From contig CAYVRN010000003.1 of the NCBI GenBank assembly GCA_964453855.1, forward strand, positions 1-64,000: a stretch of 64,000 bases of DNA. Direction: 5' to 3'. Position numbers and translations under genes: made by a program. A model generated the notes under the pieces. That model saw nothing but the letters and a program-made list of their open reading frames with translations. It did no database searches and was not told the DNA's origin. Positions 1 to 8,324 of the stretch are shown piece after piece. Origin of the DNA: JASMHC01 sp964453855 (GTDB lineage: Bacteria > Pseudomonadota > Alphaproteobacteria > Rhodobacterales > Rhodobacteraceae). Every line of letters starts with the position of its first letter. Positions within the stretch are counted from its first letter, which is position 1.

Positions 1-1256
1 ACAGCGTGATCCAAATCGCGATAAGGCATGATCGTTGATACAGGGCCAAACGCTTCTGTCGAATGAAGGATTTGTGCCGCATCGGGATCTCCGCAGTGGA
101 AAAGCATCTGCGGTACAAAAGCGCCGTTTTCGTTGGCGTCTGTGATGGCAAAATCATCCGGGTTACCATACACTAACTCGGCTTCTTGACGGAACATCGA
201 GACTTTCTCGAGCACATCCGCTTTCTGGTCGTTTGACACTAGGGCACCCATGCGAACGCCTTCGCTTTGTGGGTTTCCGATGACAGTTTTCGAAAGTCGG
301 GATCTAAGGGCGTCAATCAATGCCTCGACTTGTGCTTCCGGCGCAATGATACGGCGGATCGCGGTGCATTTCTGACCCGCCTTTGCGGTCATTTCGCGCT
401 GGACTTCTTTTACGAAAAGGTCAAATTCGGCACTTCCAGGCTGGACATCCGGACCCAGAACAGATGCATTCAAACTGTCAGCTTCGGCTGTAAAGCGGGT
501 TGAATTGCGCAGTATGTTTGGATTGGAGCGCAATTTCAAAGCCGTGTCAGCAGAACCGGTAAATGCAACTACATCCTGACAGGTTAGGCGGTCTAGCATA
601 TCTCCCAGTCCGCCAGTGACCAGTTGCAGGGCGCCTTCGGGCAATAGGCCGCTTTCCAGCATCATCCGAACGCAAAGCTCGGTCACGTAGCTTGTTGCCG
701 TGGCGGGCTTCACAATAGCAGGAACACCAGCCAAAAGTGTTGGCGCAAGTTTTTCCAGCATTCCCCAGACAGGGAAATTGAAAGCGTTGATATGGATGGC
801 AACACCCTGCAACGAGGTCGACATGTGTTGGCCAAGGAATGCACCAGTGCGTCCAAGCTGTTCTAGGTCACCGTCAAGATATACTGTGCTGTCCGGCATT
901 TCGCGGCGGCCTTTAGAGGCGTAGACGAACATTGTTCCGATGCCGCCATCCACGTCGATCATGTGATCGCTAAGCGTTGCACCAGTGGTGAAAGAAATAT
1001 CGTACAGCTGTTGTTTGCGCTCGTTCAGATAAAGCGCCACGGCTTTCAGCATTTTTGCCCGCTGATGAAATGTCATAGCGCGTAAGGCAGAGCCGCCCTT
1101 GTCCTTAGCGTAATCAAGCATGTCTTGAACCGGAAGTGCGCTGCATCCGGCCAATGCCATCTTTTCTCCGGACACGGCATTAAATATGGGGCGTGCGCTG
1201 TCGTCGGCAGAGATCCAAGTTCCGGCCGCAAAGCTTTGAACGTTTTGTAAAGTCAT
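1..1256 (-). CDS. paaZ: PaaZ, oxepin-CoA hydrolase / semialdehyde dehydrogenase (partial, N-terminal 418 residues)
   Basis: The visible part is the aldehyde dehydrogenase half of the bifunctional phenylacetate ring-cleavage enzyme. In the family, a C-terminal MaoC-like hydratase hydrolyses oxepin-CoA and this domain oxidises the resulting 3-oxo-5,6-dehydrosuberyl-CoA semialdehyde with NADP. Family-typical segments are visible: HINAFNFPVWGMLEK near residue 155, the E258 region and the catalytic Cys297 in GQKCTAIRR. These lie close to the positions known for the E. coli enzyme (C295, E256). The ATG start is at 1256, preceded by AAAGGA. The gene runs off the left edge, so the hydratase domain is not seen. 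It lies 10 bases downstream of the P450 gene in the same leftward operon, which agrees with a phenylacetate role. Confidence 0.93.
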   Translation of the reverse strand, partial: MTLQNVQSFAAGTWISADDSARPIFNAVSGEKMALAGCSALPVQDMLDYAKDKGGSALRAMTFHQRAKMLKAVALYLNERKQQLYDISFTTGATLSDHMIDVDGGIGTMFVYASKGRREMPDSTVYLDGDLEQLGRTGAFLGQHMSTSLQGVAIHINAFNFPVWGMLEKLAPTLLAGVPAIVKPATATSYVTELCVRMMLESGLLPEGALQLVTGGLGDMLDRLTCQDVVAFTGSADTALKLRSNPNILRNSTRFTAEADSLNASVLGPDVQPGSAEFDLFVKEVQREMTAKAGQKCTAIRRIIAPEAQVEALIDALRSRLSKTVIGNPQSEGVRMGALVSNDQKADVLEKVSMFRQEAELVYGNPDDFAITDANENGAFVPQMLFHCGDPDAAQILHSTEAFGPVSTIMPYRDLDHA

Positions 1257-1266
1257 CTTAGGTCCT

Positions 1267-2454
1267 TTAGGTCATTCGGGCGGGTAGGCTGGCGAAGCCG
1301 CGAAAGCGGATACGACCTCCTATTCGAGCGCCTTCAAGTAATTCGTAGTTGGGGTACCGCTTAAGCAAACCGCCCACCGCGATCCGTCCCTCCATGCGCG
1401 CCAATGTCAGACCAACGCAGGTGTGTGCTCCACCGGCAAAGGCAAGGTGCTTGTTGGGGCGGCGGTCAAGGCGCATTTCACTCGGGTTTTCGAACTGGCG
1501 CGGGTCTCGGTTGGCCGCACCAATGCAAAGATGTATGTCCGTCCCTGCGGGAATAGTCATGCCATGAAGCGTGATGTCTTCCGTGGTTAGGCGGTTGCCG
1601 AATTGGTTCGGGCTTTCCAGGCGCAGGAACTCGTCAACTGCCGTGGGCAGGAGATCTGGGTTCGATATCAGCTCGGTCCGTTTTTCGCGATGCCGATCTA
1701 ACAGAGCCAATGCGTTACCAATCAGGTTGGTTGTTGTTTCATGCCCTGCGTTCAAAATGAAGATGCAGTTTTGATACAGCTCGACTTCGGTCAGGCTGGC
1801 ATCTTCTGACTGTATGAGGCGTGTCAATACATCCACCTCTGGATCGCCGGGATTGGATGTCCGGTCGTCGATGATATTACGTAGGAAGTTTTTAAAGTCC
1901 GTGACTGCCTGATGCCCCACATAAAGTTGTTCAGCACTCAGCTTTGGTTCGAGCGCACCAAGGATGGCAAGTGACCAAGCGCGCAAGGGACCCCGTTCGT
2001 TTCGGGGGATATTCAATAGGTTGCCAATCACCTCAATGGGGATGGCTCCGGCAAAGGATTCAATCAGATCGACGTGTGGCTGGCCCTCCATATCGTCCAG
2101 CAACGTGTTGACTAGACGTTCCAGTCCAGGCTCCATTTGCGCAAGGGCGCGTGGATTCATTGCTCCAACCATCACTTTGCGGACACGAGTGTGAAGCGGT
2201 GGGTCGTTGAAAACAAGACTGGTTGTGTGATGTTCGAAAAGAGGCGAGCCGACCCCAAATTTCGGGCCGAAAACGGCTTTCTTATCGCTGATGAACCGAG
2301 CGGTATCGCGATAGATCATGTCCAAGTCCGCGTAGCGCGATACAATTACCGACCCGTCGGGTTGACGGTGCACGGGTGCCTCTTCCCGCAGCCATTCGTA
2401 GCTGGGGTAGGGGTTATCGTAAAACCCGTCAGGAGGGGTCGCGAGCGTGAACAT
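1267..2454 (-). CDS. Cytochrome P450
   Basis: This is a soluble bacterial-type P450 of 395 residues. The I-helix oxygen-activation motif AGHETT, the K-helix ExxR (EFLRLESP) and the heme-thiolate loop FAGGAHTCVGLTLAR with the proximal Cys are all present, so it should bind heme and be active. There is no membrane anchor and no fused reductase, so it needs external redox partners; no dedicated ferredoxin gene lies next to it. A GTG three bases upstream (2457) is a possible start, but the ATG at 2454 forms a TGATG junction with the upstream fused beta-oxidation gene. Coupling with that gene and with paaZ places it in the phenylacetate operon. P450s are not part of the canonical Paa pathway, and its substrate cannot be read from the sequence. 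Confidence 0.9.
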   Translation of the reverse strand: MFTLATPPDGFYDNPYPSYEWLREEAPVHRQPDGSVIVSRYADLDMIYRDTARFISDKKAVFGPKFGVGSPLFEHHTTSLVFNDPPLHTRVRKVMVGAMNPRALAQMEPGLERLVNTLLDDMEGQPHVDLIESFAGAIPIEVIGNLLNIPRNERGPLRAWSLAILGALEPKLSAEQLYVGHQAVTDFKNFLRNIIDDRTSNPGDPEVDVLTRLIQSEDASLTEVELYQNCIFILNAGHETTTNLIGNALALLDRHREKRTELISNPDLLPTAVDEFLRLESPNQFGNRLTTEDITLHGMTIPAGTDIHLCIGAANRDPRQFENPSEMRLDRRPNKHLAFAGGAHTCVGLTLARMEGRIAVGGLLKRYPNYELLEGARIGGRIRFRGFASLPARMT

Positions 2455-4487
2455 CACAGCCCTTTCGGTTTATAGGCAACTTGCCAACTGTCAGGATTTT
2501 CTCTGCAAACTCGTTGCATCATTTCAGTTGTATTGTCCCATCCGATTTCCTTGGCATATTGCATCGGACCACCACGCCAACGCGGAAACCCGTAGCCGTG
2601 CAGTTTGACCATATCGACCGCTGCGGTCGTTTCGGCTATGCCTTCGTTGACAATCAAAGCGCCTTCGTTGGCTAGCACCGCCATCAAGCGGTCTTGAATT
2701 TCTGCGGCACTGAATTCTCTATGCTCTATGCCTTGCGATTTTGAGTAAGCAACAATTATAGCTTCGACTTCGTGGTCGCGGATGGGGGTGCGATTACCTT
2801 GTTCATAGCGATACCACCCTTTGCCCGATCTTTGACCGAAGCGCTCCAGTTCGCACAACTGATCTGCGATTGGCACGTATCGTTGCTCTTTCGGGCGTGT
2901 GGGGGCTTGGCGTTTCCGGTTTGCCCAACCGATTTGCAGACCCGTCAGGTCCTGCAATTCATAGGGTCCCATGGGCATTCCGAAGTCGCGCATGGCGGCA
3001 TCGATCTGATACGGTAACGCACCATCTGCCAAAAGATAATCCGCTTCGCGGCGATAAGCGGCAAGCATGCGGTTTCCGATGAAACCGTCGCAAATGCCGG
3101 ACAGGACAGATATTTTGCGCAGACGTCTGCCTAGCTCAAATCCTGTCGCGATGACGTCCGCCGATGTTTCGGGCGTTTTGACGATTTCAAGCAGTTTCAT
3201 TATGTGCGCTGGCGAGAAAAAATGCAGTCCGATACAGCGGTATGCATTTGGGATCCCTTCAAATATCTGAAGCGGATCAATATAGCTGGTGTTCGTGGCA
3301 AGTATCGCGTCTGGCGACATTACCGCCGCAAGATTTTCAAAAACCGTTTGTTTGACGGCAGCATCTTCGAAGACTGCCTCGATGGCCATGTCGCAGTTTG
3401 ATGCTGAAGCATAATGGGCAGTCGTAGCCAAGGCTTGAAGTTGCGCGTCGCGCTTTTCTGCGCTGATTTTGCCGCGCTTGACGCCCCCTTCAATAAGGCC
3501 CGCGATCCGATCTTTCGCTGCGCTGGCCGCGTCGTCATCGCGTTCAATTAACGTCACATTAAAGCCGGCCCCCAAGCATGCTGTCGCTATGCCGGCCCCC
3601 ATGAGCCCGCCACCGACAATCGCGATGTTTTCGATATCGCGGGGCGACGTTCCTTTAATAGCGTCAGGTCGGGCGACGATGCGCTCGGCAAAAAAAGCGT
3701 GTCTAAGTGCGCGGCTTTCCGGCGTGTGTCGCAGCTCAATATGGCGTTTGCGCTCTTTCGGCTGGCCAACTTCAAAAGGGCTTTGGCTCCACAACAGGGC
3801 GTCAAGATTTTCTAGAGGCGACTTCTGGCCCTTGGCGCGCTGTGTAAGTTTGGCACGCGCTTCTTGGATTTTGCTCTCGTCTAAGGGTGCAACAGGACGC
3901 TGAGAAATTGGTGTTGGTCGAGCAGGAAGGGCCTCGGCGAACTCTAAAGCCGCGGCCATCATTTTGCCATCAACAACCGCGTCAATTCCTCCGAGTTCCA
4001 GCATCTTTTTGGCCGTAAACATCTCTCCGGAACAGGCCATCGCAATTGCGGCCTCCATCCCAAGAAGACGTGGCGCTCGCTGAGTGCCGCCTGCTCCTGG
4101 TATAAGGCCGACGTTGACCTCTGGTAGGCCAAATCGGGTGCCTTTAGCCGCCAAACGCCACGCACATCCCATGGCAATTTCAAAACCTCCGCCCAGCACA
4201 GTTCCATGCAAGAGAGCAATGAAGGGTGTATTGGAGTTTTCGATGGCCTGAACAACATCGGATAGAAAAGGCTCGACAGCGGGCGCGTCGAATTCTGACA
4301 TGTCTCCGCCGGCAATAAACGTACGTCCTTCGCATTTCAAAAATGCGACTTTCGAACCCTGCACAGCTGCAACTGCCTCAAATAGTCCAGCACGAACCGG
4401 AGTGGCTGTTGCATTGACTGGAGGGTAATTGATTGTGACCCAAGCCACGTCCCCTTCGTGCAAGACAGTAACGACTTCGTTGTGCAT
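2454..4487 (-). CDS. Fused enoyl-CoA hydratase / 3-hydroxyacyl-CoA dehydrogenase (probable PaaF+PaaH role)
   Basis: This two-domain FadB/FadJ-like protein has 677 residues. The N-terminal crotonase domain shows LHGTVLGGGFEIAMGC and a GLIPGAGGTQR segment. The NAD-binding dehydrogenase domain begins with IAIVGGGLMGAGIA around residue 290 and contains the catalytic-His segment IGLHFFSPAHIMKLLE; a C-terminal dehydrogenase domain follows. The ATG at 4487 with GGAGAAA just upstream is preferred over a longer ORF starting near 4526. In the Paa pathway the steps after ring cleavage need a 2,3-dehydroadipyl-CoA hydratase (PaaF) and a 3-hydroxyadipyl-CoA dehydrogenase (PaaH). No separate genes for these are in the island, so this fusion probably does both; that is an inference from context. 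It is divergent from paaG across a shared operator. Confidence 0.9.
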   Translation of the reverse strand: MHNEVVTVLHEGDVAWVTINYPPVNATATPVRAGLFEAVAAVQGSKVAFLKCEGRTFIAGGDMSEFDAPAVEPFLSDVVQAIENSNTPFIALLHGTVLGGGFEIAMGCAWRLAAKGTRFGLPEVNVGLIPGAGGTQRAPRLLGMEAAIAMACSGEMFTAKKMLELGGIDAVVDGKMMAAALEFAEALPARPTPISQRPVAPLDESKIQEARAKLTQRAKGQKSPLENLDALLWSQSPFEVGQPKERKRHIELRHTPESRALRHAFFAERIVARPDAIKGTSPRDIENIAIVGGGLMGAGIATACLGAGFNVTLIERDDDAASAAKDRIAGLIEGGVKRGKISAEKRDAQLQALATTAHYASASNCDMAIEAVFEDAAVKQTVFENLAAVMSPDAILATNTSYIDPLQIFEGIPNAYRCIGLHFFSPAHIMKLLEIVKTPETSADVIATGFELGRRLRKISVLSGICDGFIGNRMLAAYRREADYLLADGALPYQIDAAMRDFGMPMGPYELQDLTGLQIGWANRKRQAPTRPKEQRYVPIADQLCELERFGQRSGKGWYRYEQGNRTPIRDHEVEAIIVAYSKSQGIEHREFSAAEIQDRLMAVLANEGALIVNEGIAETTAAVDMVKLHGYGFPRWRGGPMQYAKEIGWDNTTEMMQRVCRENPDSWQVAYKPKGL

Positions 4488-4521
4488 TGATTTCTCCGAC
4501 TTAACTCCAACTCTTTTATTG

Positions 4522-4539
4522 ACCAACCGTTCGGTTTAT
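4522..4539. promoter_or_regulatory. Probable PaaR (TetR-family) operator, divergent promoter
   Basis: ACCAACCGTTCGGTTTAT lies midway between the fused beta-oxidation gene and paaG. The core is ACCG-tt-CGGT. It fits the ACCGACCG-N2-CGGT palindromes known for TetR-type regulators of acyl-CoA and phenylacetyl-CoA metabolism. A second near copy precedes paaJ (15821-15838). The likely ligand is phenylacetyl-CoA, which would release the TetR protein encoded at 7113. Confidence 0.65.
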
Positions 4540-4574
4540 GCAAGCTCTGTATGTAAAACTTGTTGGAGGAAGCG

Positions 4575-5354
4575 ATGAGCGACACGATATTAGTCGCCGA
4601 TCATGGGACTTGGGCGGAAATAACACTGAACAGACCTGATCGACTGAATAGCTTTAACGATGAAATGCATCTGGCCCTGCGCTCTGCCATCGAGGCAGCT
4701 AGGGACACTGGAAAACGTGCGCTTTTGCTAACGGGTGCAGGACGGGGGTTCTGTGCTGGTCAGGATTTGGGCGACCGCGATCCTTCGAAAGGTAAACCTG
4801 ATTTGGGATACACCGTTCGGACCTTTTATGCCCCTTTGGTACGTCTTATTCGCTCATTGGAGTTCCCAGTCATCTGCGCCGTAAACGGTGTTGCTGCAGG
4901 TGCCGGTGCGAATATCGCGCTGGCATGTGATATGGTTTTGGCCGGGGAAAGCGCTAAATTCATTCAATCCTTTAGCAAAGTTGGTTTGATCCCTGATACT
5001 GGCGGTTCGTGGCATTTGCCACGGCTTGTCGGCGAGGCGCGCGCGAAAGGTCTGGCCTTTACGGCAGAACCGTTGACGGCACAGCAAGCTGAAGACTGGG
5101 GTCTTATTTGGAAGTCCTATCGAGATGATCAGCTGATGGAGGAAGCCCGGGGCCTTACTCAGCGACTTTCGTGTGGGCCGACACTTGGGCTTGGACAAAG
5201 CAAAATGTGCATTCAGGCCGCTGCTGTAGACACGCTAGCGGATCATTTGGAAATGGAAGCGGTCGCAATGAAGCTATGCGGTGAAAGCGAAGATTATGCC
5301 GAAGGCGTCAGTGCTTTTCTACAAAAGCGCCAACCTGAGTTTAAGGGGCAATAA
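4575..5354 (+). CDS. paaG: PaaG, 1,2-epoxyphenylacetyl-CoA isomerase (crotonase family)
   Basis: In the known pathway PaaG isomerises the ring-epoxide of phenylacetyl-CoA to the oxepin. The 259-residue protein is a single crotonase domain. It has the oxyanion-hole segments GRGFCAGQDLGDRDP (about residue 60) and VNGVAAGAGANIALAC, and the Asp-containing SKVGLIPDTGGSWHLPR, where crotonase isomerases of this kind have Asp in place of the hydratase Glu. The ATG at 4575 is preceded by GGAGGA at 4565-4570; a TTG at 4560 is less likely. It is the first gene of paaG-paaI-paaK-paaR, with only two bases separating it from paaI. Confidence 0.93.
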   Translation: MSDTILVADHGTWAEITLNRPDRLNSFNDEMHLALRSAIEAARDTGKRALLLTGAGRGFCAGQDLGDRDPSKGKPDLGYTVRTFYAPLVRLIRSLEFPVICAVNGVAAGAGANIALACDMVLAGESAKFIQSFSKVGLIPDTGGSWHLPRLVGEARAKGLAFTAEPLTAQQAEDWGLIWKSYRDDQLMEEARGLTQRLSCGPTLGLGQSKMCIQAAAVDTLADHLEMEAVAMKLCGESEDYAEGVSAFLQKRQPEFKGQ

Positions 5355-5356
5355 CT

Positions 5357-5788
5357 ATGACACCTCAAAAACGGGCCGAACTTAGTGCGGATGCTATGTG
5401 GTCTGATGACCACGCCTCAAAGTGGTTCGGTATGGAAATAACCGAAGTTGGCGAAGGCACTGCCACGCTGGCCCTGACTGTTGAAAAACATCACTGCAAT
5501 GGACATGCGATTTGTCATGGCGGTGTGATTTTCAGCCTCGCCGATAGCGCTTTTGCCTTTGCATGCAATAGTCGAAATCAGGTCACAGTCGCACAGCATA
5601 ACACGATCAATTTCGTCGCGCCGGGTCATTTGGGTGATCGACTATTTGCAACGGCTCGAGAGGTCTCGTTGATCGGTCGTAGCGGTATTTATGATGCAAC
5701 AGTAAAAAACCAAGATGGTAAGGTCATTGCCGAGTTTCGCGGGATGTCCCGCGCAATTCGAGGCCAATTGTTCGAAGAAAACGCGTAA
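5357..5788 (+). CDS. paaI: PaaI, phenylacetate-pathway acyl-CoA thioesterase (HotDog fold)
   Basis: A 143-residue 4HBT-type HotDog thioesterase. The family helix AICHGGVIFSLADSAFAFA carries the catalytic Asp, and CNSRNQVTVAQHNTINF follows as in PaaI proteins. PaaI hydrolyses ring-hydroxylated or stalled phenylacetyl-CoA derivatives. It is thought to free CoA and to rescue cells when the reactive epoxide or oxepin intermediates accumulate. It lies two bases after paaG and ten before paaK, inside the rightward operon. Confidence 0.93.
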   Translation: MTPQKRAELSADAMWSDDHASKWFGMEITEVGEGTATLALTVEKHHCNGHAICHGGVIFSLADSAFAFACNSRNQVTVAQHNTINFVAPGHLGDRLFATAREVSLIGRSGIYDATVKNQDGKVIAEFRGMSRAIRGQLFEENA

Positions 5789-5798
5789 GGAGACTACT

Positions 5799-7112
5799 AT
5801 GAAGGATTTGACCCCAAATAAGTCCGATCTGGATCCTATTGAAATCGCCTCGCGCGATGAAATTACAGCACTTCAGCTTGAGCGCCTAAAATGGTCGCTT
5901 CGCCATGCATATGAAAATGTGCCAATGTATAAGACGCGTTTTGACGATGCAGGTGTGCATCCTGACGACCTTAAAACACTCTCGGATCTTGCGAAGTTTC
6001 CGTTCACTTATAAAAATGATTTGCGCGACAATTATCCCTTTGGGCTTTTTGCGGTCCCAATGAGCCAAATTATCCGCGTACATGCCTCATCAGGAACTAC
6101 GGGCAAGCCCACTGTTGTTGGCTACACCAAAAATGACATCGACAATTGGGCTGATCTTGTCGCGCGCAGCCTGCGCGCTGCGGGACTTCGCAAAGGGGAT
6201 ATGGTCCACAACGCATATGGATACGGTCTTTTTACGGGTGGACTGGGAGCGCACTATGGAATCGAGCGTCTTGGTGCCACGGTTGTTCCGATGGGCGGTG
6301 GACAGACCGAAAAGCAGGTCAACCTGATCACTGATTTCCAGCCAGATGGTATCATGGTGACCCCGTCTTACATGCTGAACATTCTTGAGCAATATCACCG
6401 CGCGGGTATGGACCCACGTGAATCTTCACTGGCGGTAGGTGTATTTGGGGCGGAACCATGGACGGATGCAATGCGCCGCGAGGTTGAAGAAGCCTTTGAT
6501 ATGCATGCGGTCGATATTTACGGCCTGTCTGAAATCATGGGGCCGGGTGTCGCAAACGAGTGTGTGGAAACCAAAGATGGTCCAGTTGTATGGGAGGACC
6601 ATTTCTATCCTGAAATTATCAACCCAGAAACCGGTGAGGTGGTAGAGGATGGCGAGCAGGGCGAGTTGGTCTTTACAACCCTGACAAAAGAAGGCCTTCC
6701 GATGATCCGTTATCGGACTCGTGATCTGTCCCGCCTTCTTCCCGGAACCGCGCGTTCTATGCGCCGGATGGAGAAAATCACCGGACGCAGCGATGACATG
6801 ATCATTCTTCGCGGAGTGAATGTCTTCCCGACCCAAATCGAAGAGCAGGTGATGGCGACTGGAGGTTTGGCGCCGTATTTCCAGATCGAACTATACCGCG
6901 CTGGTCGTATGGACGCGATGCGAGTGTTTGTTGAATCCGATCCAAAGGCGGCTGACGAAGCGAGCAGAGCTGCTGCTGAGCGGATGTTGGTAAAACGCAT
7001 CAAAGATATGGTAGGGGTTTCTTGTGAAATCATCATAGGCGATCCTGGCTCTGTGCCCCGCTCTCAGGGTAAAGCAGTTCGCGTCGTCGATAGCAGACCC
7101 AAGGAGCGATAG
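5799..7112 (+). CDS. paaK: PaaK, phenylacetate-CoA ligase
   Basis: An AMP-forming ligase of 437 residues that activates phenylacetate to phenylacetyl-CoA, the entry step of the pathway. Visible motifs are HASSGTTGKPTVVGYT (phosphate loop), YGLSEIMGPG, the hinge segment ITGRSDDMIILRGVNVFP and the PaaK-type C-terminus with VPRSQGKAVRVVD. The length is typical of PaaK and shorter than general acyl-CoA synthetases. The start ATG at 5799 has AAGGAG at 5787-5792; the longer ORF beginning at 5715 overlaps paaI and is rejected. The stop codon directly abuts the TTG start of the TetR gene. Confidence 0.95.
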   Translation: MKDLTPNKSDLDPIEIASRDEITALQLERLKWSLRHAYENVPMYKTRFDDAGVHPDDLKTLSDLAKFPFTYKNDLRDNYPFGLFAVPMSQIIRVHASSGTTGKPTVVGYTKNDIDNWADLVARSLRAAGLRKGDMVHNAYGYGLFTGGLGAHYGIERLGATVVPMGGGQTEKQVNLITDFQPDGIMVTPSYMLNILEQYHRAGMDPRESSLAVGVFGAEPWTDAMRREVEEAFDMHAVDIYGLSEIMGPGVANECVETKDGPVVWEDHFYPEIINPETGEVVEDGEQGELVFTTLTKEGLPMIRYRTRDLSRLLPGTARSMRRMEKITGRSDDMIILRGVNVFPTQIEEQVMATGGLAPYFQIELYRAGRMDAMRVFVESDPKAADEASRAAAERMLVKRIKDMVGVSCEIIIGDPGSVPRSQGKAVRVVDSRPKER

Positions 7113-7709
7113 TTGGCCCGTACCGTTGCAAAGGACTACAGCGAAAAACGCGGACTTATTCTTAAGTCCGCGGCGAAAGTTTTTGCCGAGCAAGGCTTTG
7201 ATCGTGCGTCGATGAGCTTGCTGGCTCGCGAGGCCGGTATATCGAAGGCAAACATCTATCATTACTATGATAGTAAAGATGCCTTGCTCTTTGATCTTCT
7301 GGACACGAAGCTATCAGCCTTGTTGTCTCGAATACAAAATGTTGATGTGTCTGGCTTGCCTGCTAGAGAAGCGTTGGAAAAAACTATCACAGAAACCCTG
7401 ATGGCCTATGAGGGTGAGGACTATGAGCATCAGGTCCAAAACACTCAATTAGGATTGCTGCCTATGGATCAGCAAAAAACTTTGCGGGAGTATCAAAAAC
7501 TCATGGTTCGAAGGATGTCCGAGCTATTGTCGGCGGCCGCTCCTGGGGTTTTCGAAAACGACAGAGCCAAGCTTCGCGCGACGACGATGTCAATCTTCGG
7601 AATGCTCAACTGGTTCTATATGTGGCAGCCACATGCAACGCCTGACGACCGACGTGATTATGCGCGATTGGTGACAAATCTTACCTTGAACGGGTGTTCG
7701 GCGATCTAA
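7113..7709 (+). CDS. paaR: TetR-family repressor of the phenylacetate genes (PaaR-type)
   Basis: A 198-residue TetR protein. The N-terminal helix-turn-helix reads ILKSAAKVFAEQGFDRAS followed by LAREAGISKANIYHYYDSK, a textbook TetR DNA-binding domain. The remainder is a variable ligand-binding domain. The start is a TTG immediately after the paaK stop, preceded by AAGGAG, so translation is probably coupled and kept low. Its position at the end of paaGIK and the two matching operators at 4522 and 15821 support a role as repressor of all three paa units, relieved by phenylacetyl-CoA; the ligand is inferred from known PaaR proteins. The last 29 bases overlap the convergent pseudouridine synthase gene. 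Confidence 0.85.
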   Translation: MARTVAKDYSEKRGLILKSAAKVFAEQGFDRASMSLLAREAGISKANIYHYYDSKDALLFDLLDTKLSALLSRIQNVDVSGLPAREALEKTITETLMAYEGEDYEHQVQNTQLGLLPMDQQKTLREYQKLMVRRMSELLSAAAPGVFENDRAKLRATTMSIFGMLNWFYMWQPHATPDDRRDYARLVTNLTLNGCSAI

Positions 7710-8295
7710 ATGTCTTTTTAGTACGGGGTTTACCGCGCCCCTCTATTTGGATTGCCTTGTACTCTCCCGGCTGCAGCCCGTCGATAGACCACTCGTCAAT
7801 TTGACATCTAATAAGTCTTAACGTGGGGTGGCCTACGGCTGCGGTCATGCGTCTGACCTGTCTGTTTTTGCCTTCTGTCAATGTCAGCGAGATCCACATA
7901 TCTGGAACTGTTACCCTTTCACGGATCGGGGGATTGCGATCCCAAAGATCGGGTGGTTGGGCAATGTACTCTGCTTTGGCTGGACGCGTTTTGCCGTCTT
8001 TCAAGACAACGCCCGTACGCAGTTGATCCATTGTTTCTTCATCGGGGATGCCTTCAACCTGCACCCAATAGATTTTCTCTTTCCCAAATTTCGGATTGGA
8101 TAAATAGGCTTGAAGCTTTCCGTCATCAGTCAGCAGCATCAGTCCTTCACTGTCGCGGTCCAGTCTGCCTGCCGGATATACATTCGGTATATTTATGTAC
8201 TCTGACAAGGTCTGGCGCGGCGATCCAGCCGTTCCTTTGTCAGTGAATTGCGGAAGCACACCGTATGGTTTGTTGAATAGAACAAGTGTGCTCAT
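7681..8295 (-). CDS. rluE: RluE-type 23S rRNA pseudouridine synthase
   Basis: A 204-residue stand-alone RsuA/RluB/E/F-family catalytic domain without the N-terminal S4 domain. It begins STLVLFNKPYGVLPQFTDKG. The catalytic-Asp motif is PAGRLDRDSEGLMLLTDDG, and the conserved LTEGKNRQVRRMTAAVGHPTLRL follows. RluE makes pseudouridine 2457 in E. coli 23S rRNA. The ATG at 8295 is preferred to the longer ORF beginning at 8358, which would run into the upstream kinase gene. It is 29 bases downstream of the histidine kinase gene and has no obvious functional link to the paa genes around it. Confidence 0.88.
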   Translation of the reverse strand: MSTLVLFNKPYGVLPQFTDKGTAGSPRQTLSEYINIPNVYPAGRLDRDSEGLMLLTDDGKLQAYLSNPKFGKEKIYWVQVEGIPDEETMDQLRTGVVLKDGKTRPAKAEYIAQPPDLWDRNPPIRERVTVPDMWISLTLTEGKNRQVRRMTAAVGHPTLRLIRCQIDEWSIDGLQPGEYKAIQIEGRGKPRTKKTFRSPNTRSR

Positions 8296-8324
8296 TGTGA
8301 CAGCCTTTGGTAAAGTCCATGAAA

